Shown here: positions 17,431-25,209 of the stretch, in pieces
Layout of the letters: each line of letters opens with the position of its first letter
Numbering within the stretch: the stretch's first letter is position 1
From: Tsukamurella paurometabola
Lineage (GTDB): Bacteria > Actinomycetota > Actinomycetes > Mycobacteriales > Mycobacteriaceae
Assembly (NCBI RefSeq): GCF_900631615.1
Contig: NZ_LR131273.1
Span: 3,752,850 to 3,816,849 of the forward strand
DNA length: 64,000 nucleotides
Direction of reading: 5' to 3'
The notes under the pieces: generated by a model
What the model was told of the DNA's origin: nothing
The model's database searches: none
The model's input: the letters and a program-made list of their open reading frames with translations, nothing else
Program-made: the position numbers and the translations under genes

Positions 17431-18413
17431 AGTTGCGCGGTCACGGCCGCGGGCCACGCCGCGCGGTCGAGGCCGTGCGCGGCGAGCAGCGCGAGGGCGA
17501 TCCGTTCGATGCCGAAGCCGAGGCAGGCGCTGTGCGCGGGCGCCCCGTCCACGGTCGTGATGTCGAAGTGCACCCCGAAATGATCCCGGTGGTAGTTGCT
17601 GGACGCCACGGCGACCCCGGGTGCGTCCTCGCCGTACATCGGCACGACGATCTCGGTCTTGAGGTTCTCGGCCGACTGATTGGCCGCGAGCATGCGGCCC
17701 GCGCGTCCGAAGAACGGGTCGGTCGCGGGCGTCTGCCGGACCGTGAGGCCGAGGTCGGAGAGCAGGTCGGCGGCGCGGGCGACCCAGGTGTCGCGGTGCG
17801 CGACGGCGGCGCGCGCCGAGCCCACGCGCACGATCTCCCGCATGCGGAAGGACTGCATCCGCGCGGGGTCGGCGGAGGGTTCGCGCCGGAAGCAGTGGCC
17901 GGAGACGTCGACCCACGCGCCGTCCCGGGGGAGTTGCCCGGTCAGCACCGGGTAGACCGAGTGGCACGCCGAGGGCACGAGCGCGACGTCACTCGCGTGG
18001 AAGTGGCCGCCCCAGTCGTGGCCGGCGTTGCGGCCCGCGAGGAGCAGCCGGTGCTCGGCGTCTCCGCCGGTGTAGGTGGAGACCGCCGCGGCGAGCTGCG
18101 GGAAGGACGCGATGTAGTCCGTGCGATCCAGGTAGTCGCGCGGCATCACGGGCGGGAAGGACAGGACGGTGGCGGCGCCGCCGTGCACGTCGCGCACCGC
18201 TGCGCCGATGAGCGCATCGACCGCCGCGGTCAGCTCGGCGAACGCCGCGCCCTGGCCGTACACGCCGTCCACGCCCGACGGGACGAGCAGGCCCGCGTCG
18301 AAGAGCGAGCTGCGGAACTCCTGCTGACGCGCGTGCAGGTCAGTAACCTCGAGCGCACGGGGTGCTGCGGCCTGCGTCATCGGTCTCTTCTCCATGGCTG
18401 GAACCGTTGTCAC
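17427..18413 (-). CDS. Amino acid--[acyl carrier protein] ligase (class II aminoacyl-tRNA synthetase-like)
   Basis: This 328-residue enzyme resembles the SerRS-like aa:CP ligases first described in Bradyrhizobium (Bll0957). They make aminoacyl-AMP and load the amino acid, usually Gly or Ala, on a carrier-protein phosphopantetheine. Class II motif 2 is seen as GHCFRRE (172-178) and motif 3 as GFGIERIALALL (299-310). Cys150, Glu178 and Cys297 match the Cys/Glu/Cys zinc site of that group. No tRNA-binding arm is present. GTG 18413 lies 6 nt after TAACGT, suggesting a leaderless start; ATG 18380, preceded by GGAGAAG, is the alternative (317 residues). The carrier gene is divergent, 107 nt away. 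Confidence 0.87.
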   Translation of the reverse strand: MTTVPAMEKRPMTQAAAPRALEVTDLHARQQEFRSSLFDAGLLVPSGVDGVYGQGAAFAELTAAVDALIGAAVRDVHGGAATVLSFPPVMPRDYLDRTDYIASFPQLAAAVSTYTGGDAEHRLLLAGRNAGHDWGGHFHASDVALVPSACHSVYPVLTGQLPRDGAWVDVSGHCFRREPSADPARMQSFRMREIVRVGSARAAVAHRDTWVARAADLLSDLGLTVRQTPATDPFFGRAGRMLAANQSAENLKTEIVVPMYGEDAPGVAVASSNYHRDHFGVHFDITTVDGAPAHSACLGFGIERIALALLAAHGLDRAAWPAAVTAQL

Positions 18414-18458
18414 TGCAACACGTTACCAGGCTAGGGTGTACGGCGGAGGCGCGGGACT

Positions 18459-18480
18459 CGCGACTGCAAAGGGAGTCGCG
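18459..18480 (+). other. Leader hairpin upstream of the carrier-protein gene
   Basis: A perfect 7-bp stem (CGCGACT 18459-18465 with AGTCGCG 18474-18480) closes an 8-nt loop GCAAAGGG. It lies in the probable 5' leader of the carrier gene, between a -10-like TAGGGT (18432-18437) and the ribosome site GGGAGG (18511-18516). A regulatory role is possible but not shown. Confidence 0.4.
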
Positions 18481-18520
18481 GGCGGGATGCGGCCGCGACG
18501 CGATGCTGGTGGGAGGCGCG

Positions 18521-18757
18521 GTGGACGAGGCGATTCGCTCGATCGTGGCGGCGCACGGGCGGTTGACCAGGCCGATCGCGGAAATTGCGGGTGGTGATGA
18601 TCTGTTTGCCTTGGGGCTCACGTCGCACGCGGCCGTGAACGTCATGCTGGCTATCGAAGACCGATTCACTATCGAGTTCCCAGACGCGTCCATGACGAAG
18701 AACACATTCAGCACTCTGGATTCGCTTGCGGCCACGGTCCGCGAGCTCGCCGGATGA
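18521..18757 (+). CDS. Small acyl/aminoacyl carrier protein
   Basis: The 78-residue protein is a four-helix carrier protein. The phosphopantetheine attachment site is Ser35 in DDLFALGLTSHAAVNVMLAIED, and helix 3-4 residues IEFPDASMTKNTFSTLDSLAATV are those seen in carriers paired with aa:CP ligases. GTG 18521, preceded by GGGAGG, gives a normal carrier length; ATG 18503 would add six residues. It is divergent from the aa:CP ligase, 7 nt ahead of a glycosyltransferase, and shares its operon with a holo-ACP synthase. That context makes it the likely aminoacyl acceptor. Confidence 0.85.
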   Translation: MDEAIRSIVAAHGRLTRPIAEIAGGDDLFALGLTSHAAVNVMLAIEDRFTIEFPDASMTKNTFSTLDSLAATVRELAG

Positions 18758-18764
18758 GGCGGCG

Positions 18765-19868
18765 ATGACCCGGATCGCCGTCGTCCACGAGCGATGGACC
18801 GAACAGGGCGGCTCGGAGAACGTCGCGCGCGCGCTCGTCGACGCCTGGCCGACCGCACGACTCCACGTGGCCTTCGCCGACCCGCGCAGCGTCCCCGCCG
18901 AGCTCCGCGACCGGATCGTCGTCACGGGCCTCGATCCCGTGCACCGGGCACTCGGCCGGCGCTCGCATGCTCCGCTGATCCCGTTCGCGCCCGCCGCGTG
19001 GCGCCGGCACCGTGTGGACGCGGGGGTCGACGCCGTCGTCATCAGCCACCACGCCATGGCGGTCTCCGCGGCGCCGTCCTGGCCCGGCGCCGCGGTCGTG
19101 GCCTACGTGCATTCGCCCGCCCGGTGGGCGTGGGCGCCGGAACTGCGATCCGGCGAGGCCCTCGGCGTCCCCGGCCGCCTCGCGCTGGCGGCGCTCGCCG
19201 CGCGGGCCCGCGCCGTGGAGACCGCGGCGGTACCGCACCTCGACGTCGTGGTCGCGAACTCCACGGCGGTCGCGGAGCGGATCGAGCGCTGGTGGGGCGT
19301 TCCGGCGCGAGTCGTCCCGCCGCCCGTCGACGTCGTGCGGTTCACGCCCGGCGGCACTGCGGGCGACTACTTCCTGGTGGCGGGGCGGCTCGTGCCGTAC
19401 CGCCGCGTCGACCTCGCGATCCGGGCGGCCCAGCGCGCCGGTGTGCGGCTCGTCGTGGCGGGGGACGGGCGGCACGCGGCCGCCCTGCGGCGCATCGCGG
19501 GCGACGAGACGGTGTTCCTCGGCCGGGTATCGGACGCCGAGATGGTCCGGCTGCAGCGCGCGGCGATCGCCACCGTCATGCCCGGCGAGGAGGACTTCGG
19601 CATCGTTCCCGTGGAGGCGATGGCGGCGGGCACCCCGGTACTCGCCCGGGCCGCCGGAGGCGCGCTCGACACCGTCGTCCCCGGACTCTCCGGCGTGCTC
19701 GTGCCCGACGGGCCCGACGAGCCCTTCACGGACGCGCTCGCCGCGGCGATGCGGACCCTGCGCCCGGGGGACTTCGACGCGGTGGCGCTCCGGACCCACG
19801 CCGAGGCATTCTCGGTGCCGGCGTTCCAGGAACGCATGCGGGCGATCGTCGCGGCGGCAGTGCGATGA
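18765..19868 (+). CDS. Glycosyltransferase family 4
   Basis: The 367-residue GT-B enzyme starts MTRIAVVHERWTEQGGSENVARAL, the usual acceptor-domain loop of GT4 mannosyl-type transferases. Donor-domain signatures are VAGRLVPYRRVDLAIRAAQRAG and VMPGEEDFGIVPVEAMAAGTPVLA with the paired glutamates. The segment AYVHSPARWAW is typical of WbaZ-like mannosyltransferases, so a mannose donor is possible. The gene starts 7 nt after the carrier protein and overlaps acpS by ATGA, so carrier, sugar transfer and carrier activation are made together. Confidence 0.85.
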   Translation: MTRIAVVHERWTEQGGSENVARALVDAWPTARLHVAFADPRSVPAELRDRIVVTGLDPVHRALGRRSHAPLIPFAPAAWRRHRVDAGVDAVVISHHAMAVSAAPSWPGAAVVAYVHSPARWAWAPELRSGEALGVPGRLALAALAARARAVETAAVPHLDVVVANSTAVAERIERWWGVPARVVPPPVDVVRFTPGGTAGDYFLVAGRLVPYRRVDLAIRAAQRAGVRLVVAGDGRHAAALRRIAGDETVFLGRVSDAEMVRLQRAAIATVMPGEEDFGIVPVEAMAAGTPVLARAAGGALDTVVPGLSGVLVPDGPDEPFTDALAAAMRTLRPGDFDAVALRTHAEAFSVPAFQERMRAIVAAAVR

Positions 19869-20236
19869 ACCGGGTGGGGATCGATCTCGCCGACGTGGCG
19901 CGCATCGAGGAGTCGATCGCGCGGTTCGGGACCCGGTTCCTCCGGCGCGTCTACACGCCGGGGGAGATCGCCGACTGCGCCGGCGACGCGCGCCGCCTCG
20001 CGGCGCGCTGGGCGGCCAAGGAGGCGGCGGTCAAGGCCCTGCGCCTCGGGCCGGACGCGGCCACGCCGCCGCGCGAGGTCGAGGTGGTCGGCACACCCCG
20101 CGGCCCGGAGCTGCGGCTGCACGGCGGCCTCGCCGCGCACGCCCGCGAGCAGGGCTGGATCCGGGCGGAGCTCTCGCTCACCCACACCGACGCCTCCGCC
20201 GCGGCGGTGGTGGTGGCGGAGGTGGCCGGCGGCTAG
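19865..20236 (+). CDS. acpS: Holo-[acyl carrier protein] synthase
   Basis: The 123-residue protein is an AcpS-type phosphopantetheinyl transferase, which moves phosphopantetheine from CoA to the serine of a carrier protein. The metal-binding Asp7 lies in VGIDLADVARIEE and Glu53 in RWAAKEAAVKALRL; LTHTDASAAAVVV is the C-terminal signature. It overlaps the glycosyltransferase stop and sits 1.1 kb from the carrier gene, so a dedicated role in priming that carrier is likely. Its TAG stop spans the insertion site of the IS630 element: the last base G is the first base of the element. Confidence 0.88.
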   Translation: MNRVGIDLADVARIEESIARFGTRFLRRVYTPGEIADCAGDARRLAARWAAKEAAVKALRLGPDAATPPREVEVVGTPRGPELRLHGGLAAHAREQGWIRAELSLTHTDASAAAVVVAEVAGG

Positions 20237-21382
20237 TGGCGCGTGTCGTTAATCATTGAACAGTTTGGTGCCTGCGAGAATTGAGGCATGGCGAATCATC
20301 CTGCTCCGGCGTTGACGCTGCGCGATGGTGATCGGGAGGTGCTGGAGTCGTGGACCCGGTCCGCTTCGGTGCGGGCGTCCGCGGCCAAGCGGGCGCGGAT
20401 CGTGTTGCTGGCCGCTGATGGTGAGTCGAATCAGCGGATCGCTGAGTTGGTCGATGCGAGCCGGACGACGGTGATCGCGTGGCGGGATCGGTATCTCGAG
20501 CGTGGCCTGGAGGGCCTGTCCGATCGGGTTCGGCCAGGCCGGCCGCGGGAGCTCGATCAGGATGCGATCATCGTCGCAACGCTCACGCCGCCGCCGAAAA
20601 GCCTTGGGGTGACGCATTGGTCGACGAGGCTGCTCGCCGCCCGGATCAAGGTGTCGCCGGCCGCGGTGGCGCGGGCGTGGCGCGCGTACGGGATCAAACC
20701 GTTCAAGGCCGAATCGTTCCGGTTCTCCACCGACCCCGAGCTGGTCGGCAAGGTCACCGACATCTGCGGCCTGTACTTGAACCCGCCTCAGAACGCGATC
20801 GTGCTGTGCGTGGATGAGAAGTCGCAGATCCAAGCCCTGGATCGGACGGTGCCGATCCTGCCGACCCAGCCCGGGAAGGTCGAACGCCGCTCCCATGACT
20901 ACTACCGGCACGGCACCACCACCTTGTTCGCCGCCCTCGACATCGCGACCGGCAAGGTCACCGCCGCCCTCAAACCCAAGCACCGGCACCAGGAGTTCCT
21001 GGCGTTCCTGCGTCAGATCGAGCGGGCCTACCGCGACGTGCTCGACTCCGACGGCAACCCGGTCGAGCTGCACCTGGTGATGGACAACTACGCAGCTCAC
21101 AAGCATGCGAACGTCAAGGCCTGGCTCGCCAAGCATCCCCGGATCGTCGTGCACTTCACCCCGACACACGCCTCCTGGATGAATCTCGTCGAGGCCTGGT
21201 TCGGGATCGTCGAACGACAGGCCATCCGGCGCGGCGTGTTCACCTCCGTCCAGGACCTCAACGCCAAGATCCGGGCGTTCATCGACGGCTGGAACCCGAG
21301 AGCACAGCCGTTCGTCTGGACCAAGACCGCCGAGCAGATCCTCGAGAAGGCGAACCGTCCAACAACTTCAAACCCGCGCCAC
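20236..21382 (+). mobile_element. IS630-family insertion sequence, flanked by TA duplications
   Basis: The element is 1147 bp with imperfect terminal inverted repeats. Both ends begin GTGGCGCG when read inward (20236 on; and from 21382 on the other strand), with weaker matches over about 32 nt. TA dinucleotides flank it at 20234-20235 and 21383-21384, the target duplication expected for IS630/Tc1-mariner elements. It encodes one transposase. If the element and one TA are removed, the flanks join as GGCTAGCGG, restoring both neighbouring genes unchanged. Confidence 0.9.
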
Positions 21383-21385
21383 TAG
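20288..21385 (+). CDS. IS630-family transposase
   Basis: The 365-residue transposase has N-terminal helix-turn-helix regions (RIAELVDASRTTVIAWRDRYLERG, about 56-79) and a DDE catalytic domain. The acidic triad is Asp176 (CVDEKS), Asp266 (VMDNYAAH) and Glu302 (LVEAWFG), with the short Asp-Glu spacing of IS630 members. PTHASWMNLVEAWF is a typical signature. The stop codon TAG is completed by the flanking TA plus host G. The gene looks intact, so the element may still be active. Codon use is less GC-rich than the flanks. Confidence 0.93.
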   Translation: MANHPAPALTLRDGDREVLESWTRSASVRASAAKRARIVLLAADGESNQRIAELVDASRTTVIAWRDRYLERGLEGLSDRVRPGRPRELDQDAIIVATLTPPPKSLGVTHWSTRLLAARIKVSPAAVARAWRAYGIKPFKAESFRFSTDPELVGKVTDICGLYLNPPQNAIVLCVDEKSQIQALDRTVPILPTQPGKVERRSHDYYRHGTTTLFAALDIATGKVTAALKPKHRHQEFLAFLRQIERAYRDVLDSDGNPVELHLVMDNYAAHKHANVKAWLAKHPRIVVHFTPTHASWMNLVEAWFGIVERQAIRRGVFTSVQDLNAKIRAFIDGWNPRAQPFVWTKTAEQILEKANRPTTSNPRH

Positions 21386-22752
21386 CGGCCGCCCCGGCCG
21401 AAGAGCACCGTGCCGACGGAGATCAGCAGGATCTTCACGTCGAGCCACAGGCTCCAGTTCTCGATGTAGTAGTTGTCGTAGGAGGCGCGGTCGCGGATGT
21501 CCGTGTCGCCGCGGAGCCCATGGATCGCGGCCCATCCCGTCAGTCCCACCATGACGCGGTGCCGGGACTGGTAGGCGGGGATCTCGGCGCCGAACCGGTT
21601 CGCGAAGTGCGGCCGCTCCGGGCGCGGGCCGACCACCGACATGTCGCCGCGCACCACGTTCCACAGCTGCGGCAGTTCATCGATGGAGTGGCGCCGCAGG
21701 AACCGGCCGAGGCGCGTGATCCGGAGTCGTTCGTCGGTCCAGTCGCGGTCCGACTCCTCGTCGGGCACCGGCCGCATGGTGCGGAACTTGTAGAGCGAGA
21801 ACAGGCGGCCGTCCTGGCCGACACGGGTCTGCCGGAAGAGGATCGGCGCGCGCGGCTCCTGGACCTTGATCGCGATCGCGACCACCAGCAGCAGCGGAGA
21901 GAGCAGGACCAGCCCGATCAGCGAGGTCAGGAACGAGGTGACGCGCTTGACGCGCCAGTGGCTCGAGCGCAGCGCCAGGCGGCGCACCAGGACCAGCGGG
22001 GTGGTGTGGATCCGGTCCATGTCCCGGTCCTGATGCACGAACTCGTACAGCCGCGGGACCACGTAGATCTCGCAGTCCAGGGTGTCGCAATCGCGCAGCG
22101 GCTCGACCAGCGTGGAGTCGCGGTCGCGGGAGAAGGCGACGATCACGGTGTCGATCGCGCGTTCGCTGATGAGCCGGGCCAGGTCGTTCCGGCGCGGGAT
22201 CACCTCCACGGGGAACGCCGTCGCGTCGAGCGGGTCGTCGTCCATGACGAGGACCGGGCGGAGGCCGTACTCCGGGAACATGAACATCGAATGGACGAGC
22301 TCGCCCGCGACCTTGCCGCCGCCGATGACCAGGGTGCGGCCGCCGCGATCCGGGTGCTGCGCGCGGTGCCGGCGGACCGCGGCGTAGTAGACGACCCGCG
22401 CCGCGAACAGCAGCGCCCAGCAGGCCGCGACGCCGATCAGCTGGGCGTGATCGTCCTGCCAGATGGTGGTCACGCCGATGGGCGCGAGCATCCAGCCGGC
22501 GATCGCCAGCTGCGGGGCGGAATCGAGCGCGCTGAGCGTGATCCGGGTGCGGTAGAGCCCGAACACGGAGAAGACGCCCACGGCGAGCACGGCGCCGACG
22601 AGGCTCTGGACCGCGCGGGCGGGATCCGACGGTGTCGACGGGATCGTGCCCATGAGGAACGCGAACACGACGAGGAGATCGATCAGCGCGAGCGCCCACG
22701 AATGGCGGCGCATGCGGCGGCCGCTGCCGGCCGGGGCACCGTTCGTGCTCAT
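21382..22752 (-). CDS. Polyprenyl-phosphate sugar-1-phosphate transferase (priming glycosyltransferase)
   Basis: This 456-residue enzyme starts lipid-linked glycan synthesis by moving a sugar-1-phosphate from a nucleotide sugar to polyprenyl phosphate. Four or five N-terminal helices (about 15-130) are followed by a nucleotide-binding-like segment LVIGGGKVAGELV, one more helix (SLIGLVLLSPLLLVVAIAI) and the catalytic domain with RQTRVGQDGRLFSLYKFRTM, RRHSIDELPQLWNVVRGDMSVVGPRPERP. The ATG 22752 is preceded by GAGGAG. A promoter lies upstream. Its TAG stop is regenerated by the inserted IS. Confidence 0.9.
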   Translation of the reverse strand: MSTNGAPAGSGRRMRRHSWALALIDLLVVFAFLMGTIPSTPSDPARAVQSLVGAVLAVGVFSVFGLYRTRITLSALDSAPQLAIAGWMLAPIGVTTIWQDDHAQLIGVAACWALLFAARVVYYAAVRRHRAQHPDRGGRTLVIGGGKVAGELVHSMFMFPEYGLRPVLVMDDDPLDATAFPVEVIPRRNDLARLISERAIDTVIVAFSRDRDSTLVEPLRDCDTLDCEIYVVPRLYEFVHQDRDMDRIHTTPLVLVRRLALRSSHWRVKRVTSFLTSLIGLVLLSPLLLVVAIAIKVQEPRAPILFRQTRVGQDGRLFSLYKFRTMRPVPDEESDRDWTDERLRITRLGRFLRRHSIDELPQLWNVVRGDMSVVGPRPERPHFANRFGAEIPAYQSRHRVMVGLTGWAAIHGLRGDTDIRDRASYDNYYIENWSLWLDVKILLISVGTVLFGRGGR

Positions 22753-22790
22753 GCGCTCCTCGGGCCTTTCCGACGTTGTTCCGTCGCTCG

Positions 22791-22821
22791 AATATAGGAC
22801 ACCGGTGCGTTCCTGTGACAA
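22791..22821 (-). promoter_or_regulatory. Probable promoter of the priming glycosyltransferase gene
   Basis: Reading the minus strand, TTGTCA (22816-22821) and TATATT (22791-22796) form a near-consensus -35/-10 pair with a 19-bp spacer. The spacer is slightly long, but the AT-rich patch stands out in a GC-rich region. Transcription would begin near 22784, leaving a leader of about 30 nt that contains the ribosome site. Confidence 0.45.
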
Positions 22822-22862
22822 CCCGTGCAGTCTCCGCGGCCCGCGCGCGTAGGGTGAGCGCC

Positions 22863-24284
22863 GTGCAGCCCCTCCCGTCCCAGGCCGCGATGCTGACGCT
22901 CACGGCCCAGCACGCGGGATCGCGGGCGATGGTCATCGACGCGGCGTGGCGGACGGAACTGCCGGTCGATGCCGGGGTCCTCGCGTCCGCGGCTGCGGAC
23001 GCCCTCGCCGAGACGGAGGCCGCGGCACTCGGCATCGTGGTCGACGGTGAGCCCCGGTTCGTGAGCGCCGAACGTGCCCCCGTCCGGGTGGAGAGCTTCG
23101 CGTCGGAGCGGGCGTACCGCGCGTGGCGGGCGGCGGGAACGCTGCCCCTCGACGGTGGCCCGCTGGTGCGCGTGGCGATCGTCCAGGTGGGCGGGGCGCA
23201 CCTGGTCCGCGTGCTCGCCCATCACGCCGTGCTCGACGGCTACGCCGTCACCCGGGTCTTCCGCCGGATCGTCGCGCGCCTCCGGGCCGCCCAGGCGGAC
23301 GGTGCGACGCTGCCCGTCGAGCGGCTCGGGGACCTGACCGGGCTCGCGGCCGCCACCGCGCCGGCGCGCCCACCCGACACCGCTTTCTGGTCCGCGGCCA
23401 CGGACGGCGTCGGGGATCCCGGCCGCGAGATCGCCTTCGTCGACCGGGTCGCCCCGCCCGCGTCCCACCCCGTGCAGCACCGGGCGCGGCTGACGGTGCC
23501 CGGGATCGTCGATCGCAGGGAGTGGCCCGCGGAGGCCGTCGCCGTCGTCGCCGCCTACACCGCCCGGTATCTCGGCGCGGCCGAGGCGCACGTCGGCGTC
23601 ACGGCGTCGCTGCGCCGGACCGCTCTCGAGCGGGCGACGCCGGTGCAGTGGACGGCCGTGGTCCCCACCCGGCTGACGGTGCCGCGCGATGCCACGCCCG
23701 CCGCGCTCGCCGGCGAGGTGCGGCGCTGGCTGACCGAGGCCGCGGACCGGATCGCCGCGGGACAGCGACCGGAGAACCTGATCACGAGCGTCCCCGCGGC
23801 GTGGCGCACGGGACGGCTCTACGGACCGATCGTCAACGTGCTGCCGGACGTCCGGACGGCCGGGTGGTCGCTCGACGTGGCGGCATGGGGGCCCGTCGCG
23901 GACTGCCTGCTCTCCGTGTACCCCGAGGCGGACGCGGATCTCGTGGTGGACGGCGTCTTCCACCCCGCTCTGTACGACGCCGCGGGCGCGGCCGCGCATG
24001 TGGACGCGATCGCGGCGTTCCTGCGTGCGGCCCTGGCCGCGCCGGACCGGCCGCTGCCCGCGGTCGTCGCCCGGCCGGTGGACCCGGACCGGATCGCGGT
24101 CCCGGGTGGCTGGGCGGTGCCCGAGCGGATGCGGAGCGCGCTCGTGGCCGCGGGCTTCGCCGCGGACGCGGTCGAGGTGCGGACCGGGCCGCCGGTGACC
24201 GTCGTGCTGCGCGGCGTGGATCCGGCTCGCCTCGCCGGCGCGCGGGCGGTGCTCCCGCCCGGAGTCCGGGTTCGCCGAGCCTGA
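22863..24284 (+). CDS. Stand-alone condensation-domain (acyltransferase) protein
   Basis: The roughly 473-residue protein has the size of a single NRPS condensation or PapA-like domain. The active-site motif HHAVLDGY (His120, His121, Asp125, Gly126 from the GTG at 22863) fits HHxxxDG, and GPIVNVLPDVRT matches the late GxxxNxLPLR motif. Such enzymes transfer an acyl or aminoacyl group from a carrier protein to an amine or hydroxyl. There is no adenylation or carrier domain attached. Start candidates are GTG 22854, GTG 22863 and ATG 22890. It is divergent from the priming transferase and near the carrier genes, so it is a candidate for the transfer step. Confidence 0.72.
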   Translation: MQPLPSQAAMLTLTAQHAGSRAMVIDAAWRTELPVDAGVLASAAADALAETEAAALGIVVDGEPRFVSAERAPVRVESFASERAYRAWRAAGTLPLDGGPLVRVAIVQVGGAHLVRVLAHHAVLDGYAVTRVFRRIVARLRAAQADGATLPVERLGDLTGLAAATAPARPPDTAFWSAATDGVGDPGREIAFVDRVAPPASHPVQHRARLTVPGIVDRREWPAEAVAVVAAYTARYLGAAEAHVGVTASLRRTALERATPVQWTAVVPTRLTVPRDATPAALAGEVRRWLTEAADRIAAGQRPENLITSVPAAWRTGRLYGPIVNVLPDVRTAGWSLDVAAWGPVADCLLSVYPEADADLVVDGVFHPALYDAAGAAAHVDAIAAFLRAALAAPDRPLPAVVARPVDPDRIAVPGGWAVPERMRSALVAAGFAADAVEVRTGPPVTVVLRGVDPARLAGARAVLPPGVRVRRA

Positions 24285-24344
24285 GATTTGCCGGAACGGC
24301 ATGACATCTTGCCGTGTGACGAGTAGGCGGGGCACGGTGGATCC

Positions 24345-25196
24345 ATGACGAAGCACGCGCACATGCACACGCACCCGGACTGGGCGGACCTCGCGCCCGA
24401 GCTCGAGGCGGAGGGCGAGGTCCTGCTGCCGTACGCGACGCAGGCGCTCGACGCGATCGGCGAGCTCGTGCCCGCGCCCGGGACCGTGCTCGACGTCGGC
24501 GCCGGCCCCGGCGTCGTCACTGCGGCGCTGGCGGCGCGGTTCCCGTCGGCGCGTGTCGTCGCCGTCGACGGCGACGCCACGTTGCTGGACCGGGCTCGTC
24601 GCCGCGGCGCGGCCGCCGGGCACCCGATCGAGGTGCTGCGCACCGACCTGCCCGAGGGCTTCGCCGGCCTCCCCGCCGCCGATCTCATCTGGACCGCGCA
24701 GACGATGCACCACCTCGGCGACCAGGGCGCCGCCGTCGCCGCACTCGCGGCCCGGCTCGCGCCCGGCGGCGTGCTGGCGGTGGCGGAGGGCGGCCTGCCC
24801 CTGCGATTCCTGCCGCGCGACATCGGCCTCGGCAGACCGGGCCTCGCCGAACGGCTCGATGCCCTGCAGGCGACCGGCTTCGGGGAGATGCGGGCGGCGC
24901 TCGACGGCACCGTCGACGTGCCGGAGGACTGGCCCGCGATGCTGCGCTCCGCAGGTCTGCGCGACGTGCGGGCCCGGACGTTCCTGGTCGACCGGCCGGC
25001 CCCGCTGGACGACCGGACCCGCACCGCCGTCGCGCACATGCTCGGCCGCTACCTGAGGATGGCCGACCGTCTCGACCCGGACGACGCCGAGGTGCTGCGC
25101 CGGCTGACCGACCCGGCCGACCCCCACAACGTGCGACGCCGCCCCGACGTGTTCGTGCTGACCGCGCGAACGGTGTACGTCGGGACGGCGCCGTGA
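24345..25196 (+). CDS. Class I SAM-dependent methyltransferase
   Basis: The 283-residue protein has a SAM-binding Rossmann fold: motif I VLDVGAGPGVVTAALAARF (about residues 48-66), VVAVDGDATLLDRARR with the acidic ribose-binding Asp, and ADLIWTAQTMHHLGD. A His-rich start (MTKHAHMHTHPDW) is unusual and could bind metal. The methyl acceptor is unknown. It follows the condensation gene by 60 nt on the same strand, so it might belong to the glycan locus, but no overlap ties it in. The spacing has a short hairpin but no clear terminator. Confidence 0.82.
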   Translation: MTKHAHMHTHPDWADLAPELEAEGEVLLPYATQALDAIGELVPAPGTVLDVGAGPGVVTAALAARFPSARVVAVDGDATLLDRARRRGAAAGHPIEVLRTDLPEGFAGLPAADLIWTAQTMHHLGDQGAAVAALAARLAPGGVLAVAEGGLPLRFLPRDIGLGRPGLAERLDALQATGFGEMRAALDGTVDVPEDWPAMLRSAGLRDVRARTFLVDRPAPLDDRTRTAVAHMLGRYLRMADRLDPDDAEVLRRLTDPADPHNVRRRPDVFVLTARTVYVGTAP

Positions 25197-25209
25197 CCGT
25201 CGTCGGGGA

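Noticed and set aside
18402-18424. Imperfect dyad around GTTG...CAAC between the aa:CP ligase and carrier genes
   Set aside because: Only four bases pair cleanly on each side and the flanking match needs a gap; it is not strong enough to call an operator, although it lies over the likely ligase promoter.
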